Part shown: positions 23,437 to 30,505 of the stretch, in pieces | How positions within the stretch are numbered: position 1 is the first letter of the stretch | How the letters are laid out: each line of letters opens with the position of its first letter | Source: a virus | Reading direction: 5' to 3' (one strand) | DNA: 64,000 bases | IMG/VR virus record: IMGVR_UViG_3300028275_000006 | Span: 148,543 to 212,542 of that record | Made by a program: the position numbers and the translations under genes | Notes under the pieces: model-generated | Told to the model about the DNA's origin: nothing | Databases searched by the model: none | The model's input: the letters and a program-made list of their open reading frames with translations, nothing else

Positions 23437-23900
23437 TACTGAGCCTTTGCCTTAAGACGATTGAAAGTATCTTCAGTCATTTTCAAACGAACATAAGTGT
23501 AATATTGTCCGTTTAACGAGTACTGATGTTTCTTAGACTCTAATTGATCTTGTATCAATTGGTTACCAGTAGATGTTTCTACTCGGGTCTGAGTAGCCTT
23601 TCGTTCGTCGATAATTTCTACTTTAGTCAAAGAATTGACTCGACTACCTAAGCGTTTGGCAAAGCCGTCTAATGCAAAGGCATCTGCTTGTGCTTCTGAT
23701 GCTTGCTGGTAACGACTTTCGCCCATACCGCAAGAATAGACATAACCCTCACGTGCCCAAAACCAGCCTTCTTTGCCTCGTTGTTCGCAATCAGCATACC
23801 AACTTGGGTGTGCCGCAGTTTTACGGACTTCAATTTCCTTCATGCTTGAACAAGCAGAAAGAATACTTACCATAGATATTGCCAAAAGTGCCTTTTTCAT
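23436..23900 (-). CDS. LPP20-like lipoprotein
   Basis: A 154-residue lipoprotein with lipobox LSAC (Cys17). The mature sequence (WYADCEQRGKEGWFWAREG, then EAQADAFALDGFAKRLGS) follows the LPP20 pattern: a Trp-rich start, an Ala-rich helix then a strand (SLTKVEII). Function of LPP20 domains is not established. It is transcribed from the promoter at 23942-23970 and heads the lipoprotein cluster. Confidence 0.75.
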   Translation of the reverse strand: MKKALLAISMVSILSACSSMKEIEVRKTAAHPSWYADCEQRGKEGWFWAREGYVYSCGMGESRYQQASEAQADAFALDGFAKRLGSRVNSLTKVEIIDERKATQTRVETSTGNQLIQDQLESKKHQYSLNGQYYTYVRLKMTEDTFNRLKAKAQ

Positions 23901-23941
23901 AATGTGCCTTTCTGTGTGTGAAACAATTTACGACAGTTAAA

Positions 23942-23970
23942 AGTATAACACCACCCGAAGGTGGTGTCAA
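23942..23970 (-). promoter_or_regulatory. Sigma-70 type promoter with palindrome filling its spacer
   Basis: TTGACA (23965-23970) and TATACT (23942-23947) are 17 bases apart on the minus strand. The spacer is the perfect inverted repeat CACCACC-TTCG-GGTGGTG. This could be an operator for a dimeric repressor, or a terminator for the upstream gene overlapping a promoter. Confidence 0.65.
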
Positions 23971-23987
23971 CTGGTTTGGTAATCGAA

Positions 23988-24290
23988 TTACTTAAAGAAT
24001 ATCAATGCCATTAAAACGGCTTGAACAATAAAACCAAAGCCAATTGTAACTACATTTAGCATATCCTTTTGGACAGCGGCTTTGACAAACAACAGCGCAA
24101 GTCCGGACCAAACTAACAGTACCAAATCAACTGCTGGTAGTCTATCTGTAAGTCCACTCATTACTGCTAACAAACTTGGAATGGTACTAGCGTGTAATAC
24201 AATGACTGCTAACCAACCAAATGTTTCTGCGGAAATTTGAGATACTTTGGTAGTAACAAACTCTTTGAGTTGATCAATATTATTAATCAT
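23988..24290 (-). CDS. Small membrane protein with three hydrophobic helices
   Basis: The 100-residue protein has a polar N-terminus (MINNIDQLKEFVTTKVSQ) and three hydrophobic stretches (about 22-43, 50-70 and 78-98). Size and topology are compatible with a class I holin, and it overlaps the upstream SleB-type wall hydrolase by four bases, which is a classic holin/endolysin pairing. No sequence family is recognised, so the holin call rests on position and topology. Confidence 0.7.
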   Translation of the reverse strand: MINNIDQLKEFVTTKVSQISAETFGWLAVIVLHASTIPSLLAVMSGLTDRLPAVDLVLLVWSGLALLFVKAAVQKDMLNVVTIGFGFIVQAVLMALIFFK

Positions 24291-24841
24291 ATTTTGGTTT
24301 CCTTGCCTTTATAAAAAATGTGTTGTCCAATTTTGCCTATTTTTTCCAAATTCCATCTTGGGTTGACGTAGGAGGCATGATAGTATAAAGCATCTTTGAG
24401 AACGTCCAATCTGAAATTCTCAAGTAAAACCTTCTTAGCAACTTCGTAACTTTCATTATAAGCCTCCTTGTTTACAGGTTTAGTTTTTGCCGCAGAGTCA
24501 CATGCCCATGAAAATTGGCACACAACTTTTTCCATAATTACGTTCTTTTGGTAAACGACACCGCAGACATCTTGTCCAAATTTGCCTGATGCAACACGGT
24601 TCATTGTTACTTGGGCAACAGCAACCTTACCTTCGAATGGCTCATAACCTGCTTCGCGATAAATGTTGATTGCCAAACAATCTAATTGACGCTCTCGTGT
24701 CTTGATAGACACTACGTCCTGTGAGTATAGCCCGCCTCGTTCACGCAATGACTGAAACTTTGTAGTCGTTACAGTTTGAACCAAAACGGCAACCATAACT
24801 AATCCTAAAAAATAGGATACTAATCTAAATGACTTTTCCAT
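24287..24841 (-). CDS. SleB-family cell-wall hydrolase (signal-anchored)
   Basis: The start at 24841 has AAGGAGG five bases upstream; a GTG at 24856 would include the ribosome site itself. The N-terminus is a membrane anchor (MEKSFRLVSYFLGLVMVAVLV). Residues about 50-180 match the SleB/Hydrolase_2 domain: LAINIYREAGYEPFEGK, AVAQVTMNRV, VCQFSWACD and ALYYHASYVNPRW. It cuts peptidoglycan glycan strands. The signal anchor suggests a SAR-type endolysin, and the next gene looks like a holin. 184 residues. A second SleB domain is in the capsid-targeted protein at 41959. Confidence 0.88.
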   Translation of the reverse strand: MEKSFRLVSYFLGLVMVAVLVQTVTTTKFQSLRERGGLYSQDVVSIKTRERQLDCLAINIYREAGYEPFEGKVAVAQVTMNRVASGKFGQDVCGVVYQKNVIMEKVVCQFSWACDSAAKTKPVNKEAYNESYEVAKKVLLENFRLDVLKDALYYHASYVNPRWNLEKIGKIGQHIFYKGKETKI

Positions 24842-24928
24842 AAGTCCTCCTTTCACTTAGTGTTATTTTGGGCATAATATTGCACCGCAACAACATTACA
24901 TTAAGGGAGTTAACTTCACGAGGCTCAA

Positions 24929-25122
24929 TTAAAGAACCCTGGGTTCGTGTAGTTGTCTCCATTGGACGCACAATCTCATAACTTGTGTGCCTTTGGCGAA
25001 CTTGACCGCCCGAATCTCACGGGTTTCCAATTGGCCAAGACTCGCAGGATTGTTTCTGCTTGTGACATACTTTAATCCAACTATCTTAGTTTCTTTGCGA
25101 AACGTACAAATATATAGTTCAT
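24929..25122 (-). pseudogene. Broken small gene in the 24.84-25.15 kb gap
   Basis: The 309-base gap between 24841 and 25151 holds an open minus-strand frame of 67 codons (25132 to a stop at 24929) with protein-like content, e.g. TFRKETKIVGLKYVTSRNNP and VMRLCVQWRQLHEP, but no ATG, GTG or suitable start. An ATG at 25122 begins the other frame (MNYIFV) and stops after 13 codons. One added base near 25106 would join them into a 63-residue protein. It is therefore a recently frameshifted gene, a sequencing error or a recoded gene. Nothing else is seen in this gap. Confidence 0.5.
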
Positions 25123-25150
25123 AATTCCAAAATCACTAGTTAAATAGGCC

Positions 25151-25534
25151 CTATCTTCTCATTTTGGAGATTTCTACGGCTTCTTCATTACTAAAAATTG
25201 GAACTGCATTACTCTTGTGCATAGTACCGATGCCTTTGATCATTGTGCCTGTATAAACTTTATCTGGTGCTTTTAAACAAGGACCGCCAGTAAATGGTAA
25301 ACTAGCAATCTTTGGTGTTTCTCTAACGAATGGCTTGTTGACTACCGGATTCATCGTCGGTGCCGCTAGTCCACGCTTACGTTTTTTATCTTCGGCTTCG
25401 ATGGCCCACTTCTTTTGAAGTGCCTTCCAACTTTCGTCTAACTCTCTAGCCTTTTTGGCATGTTCAGCAGAACGAAACTTTTGTTTGCCTTTCTTTTTGC
25501 CAGTGGTACTAAGCCACGGGCCTTCTAAGTGCAT
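25151..25534 (-). CDS. Hypothetical basic protein (127 aa)
   Basis: The ATG at 25534 (MHLEGPWLSTTGKKKG) is preferred to an ATG at 25552, as a GGAGGT site lies ten bases before it. The N-terminal half is Lys-rich and helical (KQKFRSAEHAKKAREL), the C-terminal half Pro/Gly-rich. This LEGPWLSTTGKKKGKQKF pattern is familiar from marine T4-like phages but has no known role; nucleic-acid binding is plausible given the charge. It has its own consensus promoter. Confidence 0.75.
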   Translation of the reverse strand: MHLEGPWLSTTGKKKGKQKFRSAEHAKKARELDESWKALQKKWAIEAEDKKRKRGLAAPTMNPVVNKPFVRETPKIASLPFTGGPCLKAPDKVYTGTMIKGIGTMHKSNAVPIFSNEEAVEISKMRR

Positions 25535-25571
25535 ACTCAAAGTTACCTCCAAATATTGTTACTATAGGATT

Positions 25572-25600
25572 ATTATATAACAACTTTTGGTAACTGTCAA
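25572..25600 (-). promoter_or_regulatory. Sigma-70 type promoter
   Basis: TTGACA (25595-25600) and TATAAT (25572-25577), both perfect, are separated by 17 bases on the minus strand and lie 38 bases before the start at 25534. Confidence 0.75.
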
Positions 25601-25610
25601 GTGTTTTGGT

Positions 25611-25931
25611 TTATACTCGAAATGACTCGCCACAGCCACAACGGTCACGTTCATTTGGATTGGTAAAGTCAAATCCTTCGTTAAGACCTTTCTTTACCCA
25701 TTCAACTTGTACACCGTCCAGGTATGCTAGACTTTTTGGATCAACAAATACGTGTACACCGTGACTAACAAAACTCATATCTTCTTTTGTGGGCTCGTCA
25801 ACAAATTCAATCATATAAGCCATTCCACTACAGCCTGTAGTTTTAACACCTAATCGAATGCCTAGCCCTTTGCCCCTACGGTCTAGTGTAATCTTTACTC
25901 GCTCTGCGGCTTTCTCAGACAGTGATATCAT
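25611..25931 (-). CDS. iscA: A-type Fe-S carrier, IscA-like
   Basis: A 106-residue A-type carrier with all three cluster-binding Cys: Cys34 (TTGCSG), Cys98 and Cys100 (CGCGESF). The fold signature [16 protein letters not shown] and [15 protein letters not shown] is intact. Such proteins carry Fe-S clusters from the scaffold to apo-enzymes. It overlaps the IscU start region by 17 bases at the IscU stop and follows it in the operon. It lies closer to IscA than the 26314 protein does. Confidence 0.92.
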   Translation of the reverse strand: MISLSEKAAERVKITLDRRGKGLGIRLGVKTTGCSGMAYMIEFVDEPTKEDMSFVSHGVHVFVDPKSLAYLDGVQVEWVKKGLNEGFDFTNPNERDRCGCGESFRV

Positions 25932-26304
25932 TTTTTGCCTTGTAGTCTGCTACTGCGGCTTTGATAGCATCTTCCGCAAGAATTGAACAATGGATTTTAA
26001 CGGGTGGAAGTGCAAGTTCTTCGGCAATCGCGCTGTTCTTAATCTCTCCCGCTTGATCCAACGTTTTTCCTTTGAGCCACTCGGTGACCAACGATGAACT
26101 AGCAATAGCACTTCCGCATCCGTATGTCTTGAATTTCGCATCCTCAATAATGCCCTCGTTATTAACTTTAATTTGTAACTTCATCACGTCGCCGCAAGCA
26201 GGTGCTCCCACCATGCCTGTGCCAACGCCTTCCTCGTCTTTAGGGAAACTACCTACGTTGCGAGGATTTTCGTAGTGATCTATAACTCTATCGGAATAAG
26301 CCAT
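25915..26304 (-). CDS. iscU: IscU Fe-S cluster scaffold
   Basis: A 129-residue IscU, complete and with catalytic residues at the same numbers as E. coli IscU: Cys37 (PACGDV), Asp39, Cys63 (YGCGSA), His105 and Cys106 (KIHCS). The LPPVK motif (99-103) that Hsp70 chaperones recognise for cluster release is intact. The start at 26304 has AAGGAG upstream. It is flanked by two A-type carriers; no cysteine desulfurase (IscS), HscB or ferredoxin is in the window, so sulfur would come from the host. It would serve phage or host Fe-S enzymes, such as the three radical SAM proteins at 61-64 kb. Confidence 0.95.
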   Translation of the reverse strand: MAYSDRVIDHYENPRNVGSFPKDEEGVGTGMVGAPACGDVMKLQIKVNNEGIIEDAKFKTYGCGSAIASSSLVTEWLKGKTLDQAGEIKNSAIAEELALPPVKIHCSILAEDAIKAAVADYKAKNDITV

Positions 26305-26313
26305 TTAATCTCC

Positions 26314-26619
26314 TTAAACTGAAAACGAACTTCCACATCCACAAGTTGTTTGTGCATTTGGATTTTCAATATTAAAACTAGAGCCCATTAAGTCATCGAT
26401 AAAGTCGACTTTGGCTCCTTGCAAATAGTTCATGCTCATTGAATCTATTAATATTCTACCAAATTCAAAGTCGTCTTCTTCTTTGTTTTTTGCAAAATCG
26501 AACACGTAATTAAATCCCGAACATCCTCCACCTTCTATTGCAATTCTAAGGTATTTTTCTTTGCTTTCATCCAGCACCATTTGAATTTCTTTTTCAGCGG
26601 TTTCTGTTATTGTAATCAT
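26314..26619 (-). CDS. A-type Fe-S carrier, ErpA-like
   Basis: A 101-residue second A-type carrier with Cys33 (GGCSGFNY), Cys93 and Cys95 (CGCGSSF). EGGGCSGFNYVF and FNIENPNAQTTCGCG are typical of ErpA and HesB-type proteins. It is the first gene of the three-gene Fe-S operon and lies nine bases before IscU. Early (26662-26690) and late (26641-26648) promoter boxes both precede it, suggesting expression throughout infection. Confidence 0.9.
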   Translation of the reverse strand: MITITETAEKEIQMVLDESKEKYLRIAIEGGGCSGFNYVFDFAKNKEEDDFEFGRILIDSMSMNYLQGAKVDFIDDLMGSSFNIENPNAQTTCGCGSSFSV

Positions 26620-26640
26620 GTCGTGTCTCCGTTGTAGTAA

Positions 26641-26648
26641 TATTTATC
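26641..26648 (-). promoter_or_regulatory. T4-like late promoter box (GATAAATA)
   Basis: GATAAATA on the minus strand lies 21 bases before the ErpA-like start. Confidence 0.5.
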
Positions 26649-26661
26649 GCACAATTATCGT

Positions 26662-26690
26662 AGTTTAGTATTATTTTTGGTAGTTGTCAA
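26662..26690 (-). promoter_or_regulatory. Sigma-70 type promoter of the Fe-S operon
   Basis: TTGACA (26685-26690) and TAAACT (26662-26667) are 17 bases apart on the minus strand, giving a leader of about 35 bases before the 26619 start. Confidence 0.55.
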
Positions 26691-26692
26691 CC

Positions 26693-26700
26693 GATAAATA
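26693..26700 (+). promoter_or_regulatory. T4-like late promoter box (GATAAATA), leaderless arrangement
   Basis: GATAAATA on the plus strand ends six bases before the ATG at 26706, so the PAAR mRNA is predicted to begin at its start codon. Confidence 0.5.
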
Positions 26701-26705
26701 TGAAT

Positions 26706-27023
26706 ATGCCAGCACTAGCAAGATTAACAGATTTGGGAGAAGGAAAATGTCCTTTGCACTCCCCTAGCCCACCGGTAGATTATACTACCACACACATTGC
26801 CGGATGCAGTACTGTGTTTACAAACAACCTAGCACAACTAGTAGCCACTAGAGATCCTGGCGAACAATCCTGCGGACATACTAGCCAAACACTTACTGGA
26901 TCTGCTACTGTGTTTGCAGAAAACTTGCCTGTGCATCGTATTGGAGATACAGGCCTTGGACAAGGCGGAGATACATATACAACTATCACCGGAAGTTCTA
27001 ATGTGTTTAATGACGGAGCGTAA
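26706..27023 (+). CDS. PAAR-domain spike-tip protein
   Basis: The 105-residue product has the PAAR pattern: MPALARLTDLGEGKCPLHSP at the start, then repeated GSxTVFxxxxPVHRIGDT units with conserved His and Cys that bind zinc at the cone tip. It sharpens the contractile tail spike that punctures the outer membrane. The ATG at 26706 is preferred to 26700 because the late promoter box overlaps the latter. It leads directly into the 27026 gene. Confidence 0.85.
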   Translation: MPALARLTDLGEGKCPLHSPSPPVDYTTTHIAGCSTVFTNNLAQLVATRDPGEQSCGHTSQTLTGSATVFAENLPVHRIGDTGLGQGGDTYTTITGSSNVFNDGA

Positions 27024-27025
27024 CA

Positions 27026-28687
27026 ATGCCTTTACTAAATTTACCTAGCCCACCAGATGGGTTTGATTTTGCTACTAATGGATTTGGTCAACAAACCGGT
27101 ACATTAATCAAATCTGCGGCTAGTATAGTTAATGATGCGGCAAAGAAGATAGCCAGTTCATTTCCTAAGCCTCCTGCAGATGCAGGCACATTTACTCCCC
27201 CGGCAGATTCTAATGGTCCTAGTTTAAATGCTACTATAGATGCTATTAAAAATGGATCTATTAATAAAAGTATTACCGCTTCGATTAATAAAATCGGCGA
27301 CGTTGCTGGATCATTGCCTTCTGATGTCAGCGAAGGACTTGCTTCTGCACAGGCCGCAGTAGCCGCAAAGATGGCCGCGGCGCAGGCGCAACTTCCTAAA
27401 TTAATGGCAGTAGCACAGGCTAATATGGATCTAACAACTAAGAAAGCATTAGCAGCCGGTGCACCACCAACTGAAGAACAACTAAAAGCCGCCAGCGGTG
27501 CATTGGCTATATTTCAAGATGGACCTGCCGCTCTAAAAGCACAGGCAGAGGCTGTTAGTAAAACTGTAGCACAGGCAGGAGCAGACTTTGGTGCAAAACT
27601 TCCTGCGGCATTAAACACCGCATCTAATTTTGCTAAGGCAGGTTTAGATAAAGTATCAAGTCTTGCCACCGGCGCAGGCGCATCAATTACTTCGTTTGCT
27701 AATAGTGTACCTCCGCAGACTATCCCGGATCCACAGAATCCCAGTGGTCCTCCTATTACTAATCCGGCATATACTACATTTGCCGCTAATCCTGATAATG
27801 CCAGTAAGTTAAGTAGTCTAGCAAATTTAAAAACTGCTATGACTACTGCGGGTGCTGGTCTTACTGCGGCATTTGGTGCAATCGAAACTAAAGCCAATAC
27901 GGCTGTTAGTGCAGGTGTTGCAGATTTAAAGGCATTTGCATTTGCTAATCAATTGGCTCAACCTGCAGGTGGCATTATGGCCACGGCCAGGGCCGCTACG
28001 ATTGATGCTAGTCAAGTTAGTGCCGCACAAATTAATAAAGTTGTTGCACAGGCCGCTGCCAGCAATCCAGCACAACCGCCTAAGTCTCCAGAGTCTGAGA
28101 TTAAAGAAACAAAAATTAAAGAACCTGAAACTACTACTACAACTACACCTAAAACAGGAATCTTTGGCAAAGATCCTAATGAAAAAATTTCAGAGGCATT
28201 TGTTGAAGCCTATGCAATAAAATGGAGACAAATTAGGACTTACTTCGAGACTATTACTGCCAAAGATAATTTTGAAAAAAATCTTAATGCTTGGTACCCT
28301 GGATATGTTGCTATACGAGATAAAGGAAGACAAGTAGTAAAAGACAAACCAGATCCTGCTACTAGAACAGCCGAAGAAACGTATTACTCAGATAAGCGTG
28401 ATAAACTTAACGCAAACTTCCAAGAATATTCTGTTTTTTGGAAAGGTGCTAGTCGTACTCAAGCTCAAACTAATGAGAGAGCACGTCAGTGGCAATTGCT
28501 TAAAAAGTTATTTGACGAAAATAAAACATACGGCGAAGCACCGTTGAGTATTGAAACTGCTATTAAAACATCGGCTGTATTATCCGATGAAGAGGAAGCA
28601 AAATATTTTAAAACGTATGCGGATTTGATAAAGGCAAAGCCTGAAGCGGCCTTGCCTAGTAGTTTAGATCAACCGTTTTCAGCGTAA
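27026..28687 (+). CDS. Ala-rich structural protein downstream of the PAAR tip
   Basis: A 553-residue protein, Ala/Lys/Pro-rich for its first 350 residues (long helices such as AQAAVAAKMAAAQAQLPKL), a Thr/Pro/Lys linker (about 345-375) and a charged helical C-terminal domain (about 385-553). It starts two bases after the PAAR gene and is one of the few rightward structural genes, so it is probably part of the baseplate spike or needle. No enzyme motif is seen. Confidence 0.75.
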   Translation: MPLLNLPSPPDGFDFATNGFGQQTGTLIKSAASIVNDAAKKIASSFPKPPADAGTFTPPADSNGPSLNATIDAIKNGSINKSITASINKIGDVAGSLPSDVSEGLASAQAAVAAKMAAAQAQLPKLMAVAQANMDLTTKKALAAGAPPTEEQLKAASGALAIFQDGPAALKAQAEAVSKTVAQAGADFGAKLPAALNTASNFAKAGLDKVSSLATGAGASITSFANSVPPQTIPDPQNPSGPPITNPAYTTFAANPDNASKLSSLANLKTAMTTAGAGLTAAFGAIETKANTAVSAGVADLKAFAFANQLAQPAGGIMATARAATIDASQVSAAQINKVVAQAAASNPAQPPKSPESEIKETKIKEPETTTTTTPKTGIFGKDPNEKISEAFVEAYAIKWRQIRTYFETITAKDNFEKNLNAWYPGYVAIRDKGRQVVKDKPDPATRTAEETYYSDKRDKLNANFQEYSVFWKGASRTQAQTNERARQWQLLKKLFDENKTYGEAPLSIETAIKTSAVLSDEEEAKYFKTYADLIKAKPEAALPSSLDQPFSA

Positions 28688-28981
28688 TTAAGACGCTAAC
28701 GTGATCCCAGTTGTTGTTTGAATGAACTGATCTGCAAACTGTTTGTCTGTTGCTTCTGCTACAGTTACAGTAGTCTTAAGTAGTTTAACTTCTTTGTCGG
28801 GACTTACTGTAAACAAATACGGCATAAGTCCTGGTCCTTTTGCACCCATACCAATAACCATTGGCTTACTCAACTTATAGTAAGTTGCTGTTTCCTCTGT
28901 AAGTTTGGCTACTAATTCTTCTCCTGAAGTTAGTTTAAGTGTAATTACTTCGCCTACTGATACGCCTTTGTCAATTAACAT
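28688..28981 (-). CDS. LSm/Hfq-like small beta protein
   Basis: A 97-residue protein whose first half fits an Sm fold: VITLKLTSGEELVAKL followed by ATYYKLSKPMVIG. Such domains bind RNA, but this one lacks the clear Hfq Sm2 signature, so RNA binding is a guess. Similar short proteins recur in marine T4-like phages. It ends one base from the convergent Ala-rich gene and follows glutaredoxin in the nucleotide-reduction operon. Confidence 0.7.
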   Translation of the reverse strand: MLIDKGVSVGEVITLKLTSGEELVAKLTEETATYYKLSKPMVIGMGAKGPGLMPYLFTVSPDKEVKLLKTTVTVAEATDKQFADQFIQTTTGITLAS

Positions 28982-28982
28982 A

Positions 28983-29225
28983 TTATCCCTTTAATGTTTC
29001 AAAAAATGCTTCGTCTTTACCTGCTAGGCCCTGATAGCCACCAGGAAGGAGAACGCCATCCTTAAAAATTTGTGGAACACTACGCAAGCCTTGATCCATA
29101 AGGAACTCACGTGCATCTGGTTCATCTTCCATCATAATTGTTTTAAATGGAATACCTTTGCTTTCTAACAATGCTTTTGCTCTGTCACAAAACGGACAGT
29201 TTTGTTTTGAATATACTGTAATCAT
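28983..29225 (-). CDS. grx: Glutaredoxin
   Basis: An 80-residue glutaredoxin with active site CPFC (11-14, within QNCPFCDRAK), the cis-Pro motif SVPQIF and the GG of PGGYQGL that binds glutathione. It supplies electrons to ribonucleotide reductase, whose genes lie just upstream on the same transcript. It could also act with the Fe-S carriers. Confidence 0.94.
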   Translation of the reverse strand: MITVYSKQNCPFCDRAKALLESKGIPFKTIMMEDEPDAREFLMDQGLRSVPQIFKDGVLLPGGYQGLAGKDEAFFETLKG

Positions 29226-29234
29226 ACTTCTCTC

Positions 29235-30335
29235 TTATAAATTTGGTAATGCGTCATAATCGATTGCATCGCTCATAACGCCAATAACGTAGTTAGTGCT
29301 TTCATTCTCTTGTAGAGCAGTTTGTTTTTTACTAGTATCGCTGTGCTTGTTAAACCAAGGAATAGGAGTTGTCTTAGGTGCAGGGTTAGTGTACTTAATG
29401 CCAATCTCCTTGAGTGCGTTATATGCGGTGTAATCTACAAAGTCTTTAAGAATGTTAGCGTTTAATCCAATCACTGGTCCTTTTTGGAACAAGTAGTCGG
29501 CCCATGCTTTTTCTTCACGTATTACATCCATATATAGCGCCAAGACTTCTGCTTCACACTCTGTCTTGATTCGAGCAAAGCGTGGATCTTCTTTGACTAC
29601 TTGATTGATCAAATAGGCAGTCCAACCTTTGTGTAGTAATTCATCTTGTAGAATTAAACTGATAATGTTGCCATTACCAATAAAGATTTTATTTTCTACC
29701 ATTGCTAGACTTGTAGCAAACGATACCATAAAGCGGAATGCTTCTAAGGCATAACTTGCGTTCAACGCTAACCAAATTGACTTGACGTGTTCTACTTCGG
29801 AAATTTCTTCGCCTAGTTCTTTGCGGCAGTTAATTAAGTGTAGGTCGTCATAATACTTGCCTACACTACTAGCCATGTCTACAATCTCTTTAGTGTCGTG
29901 GATAGTATTGAATACTTCTTTAGGCACATTATAGATGTTACGGATGATATGACTGTAACTACGACTATGAATATTTGTTTCAAAGAATGTCCAGTTGTAA
30001 ACCAGTGCTTCTAGTTCTGGCAGACTTACGACCGGAGTAAAGATTTGACTTGGGCCACGGCCTTGTAAACTATCTAACGCTGTTTGACGCAACAAGTTAG
30101 ATGTAAAGATATGTTTTACGGCATCGCTGGCATCTTTAAAGTCCTGTGCGTCCTTAGTTAAACTAATTTCTTCAGGTACCCAAAAGAAGCCGCGAGCAGT
30201 AGTTTCGAAATTTTGAATTTTAGGATACTTTACTTCCTCAAATCTTTGAATAGTAACAGGACCCTGTGGGTCCAAGAACATCTTACGATTAAGATAGTCT
30301 GTCTTTGTGTTTAAATTGTATTGCGCTTTACTCAT
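29235..30335 (-). CDS. nrdB: Ribonucleotide reductase class Ia, small subunit
   Basis: A 366-residue NrdB. The di-iron ligands are in the expected helices: LEALVYNWTFFETNIHSRSYSH (E..E..H) and DELLHKGWTAYLI (E/H). It makes the tyrosyl radical needed by NrdA; together they convert ribonucleotide diphosphates to dNDPs for phage DNA synthesis. The C-terminal tail (SDAIDYDALPNL) fits the NrdA-binding peptide. Its start overlaps the stop of a 57-residue gene by four bases. Confidence 0.97.
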   Translation of the reverse strand: MSKAQYNLNTKTDYLNRKMFLDPQGPVTIQRFEEVKYPKIQNFETTARGFFWVPEEISLTKDAQDFKDASDAVKHIFTSNLLRQTALDSLQGRGPSQIFTPVVSLPELEALVYNWTFFETNIHSRSYSHIIRNIYNVPKEVFNTIHDTKEIVDMASSVGKYYDDLHLINCRKELGEEISEVEHVKSIWLALNASYALEAFRFMVSFATSLAMVENKIFIGNGNIISLILQDELLHKGWTAYLINQVVKEDPRFARIKTECEAEVLALYMDVIREEKAWADYLFQKGPVIGLNANILKDFVDYTAYNALKEIGIKYTNPAPKTTPIPWFNKHSDTSKKQTALQENESTNYVIGVMSDAIDYDALPNL

Positions 30336-30505
30336 TTTGTTTCCAATGTTATTTGTCCGTCTACGATTGTTACACGTTTAACTGGACGGCCATCGACGTA
30401 CACAGGAACTTCAGTAAAGTTTTTCTTAATATTCGTAGCATCGGCCTTGTGTGCCAACTGTTGCCACGCTTTAAATATTTCTTGATGTATGTCGTAAGCG
30501 TCCAT
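30332..30505 (-). CDS. Small protein inside the nrdA-nrdB operon (57 aa)
   Basis: A 57-codon frame starts at ATG 30505, overlapping the NrdA stop by one base (TAATG), and ends overlapping the NrdB start (ATGA). The product begins MDAYDIHQEIFKAWQQLAH and ends in a beta hairpin (VPVYVDGRPVKRVTIVDG). The perfect coupling on both sides shows it is a real gene. Unknown function; a reductase regulator or a conserved filler is possible. Confidence 0.75.
   Translation of the reverse strand: MDAYDIHQEIFKAWQQLAHKADATNIKKNFTEVPVYVDGRPVKRVTIVDGQITLETK

Noticed and set aside
23945-23966. Hairpin CACCACC-TTCG-GGTGGTG as a simple terminator
   Set aside because: It lacks a proper T-run on the minus strand and sits exactly between consensus -35 and -10 boxes, so it is treated as part of a promoter.
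24842-25150. Structured non-coding RNA in the largest gap
   Set aside because: A protein-like frameshifted open frame explains most of it, and I saw no strong extended hairpin or known RNA motif.
27514-27897. Minus-strand frame inside the Ala-rich gene
   Set aside because: Ala-rich coding leaves long open antisense frames; the product has no recognisable features.
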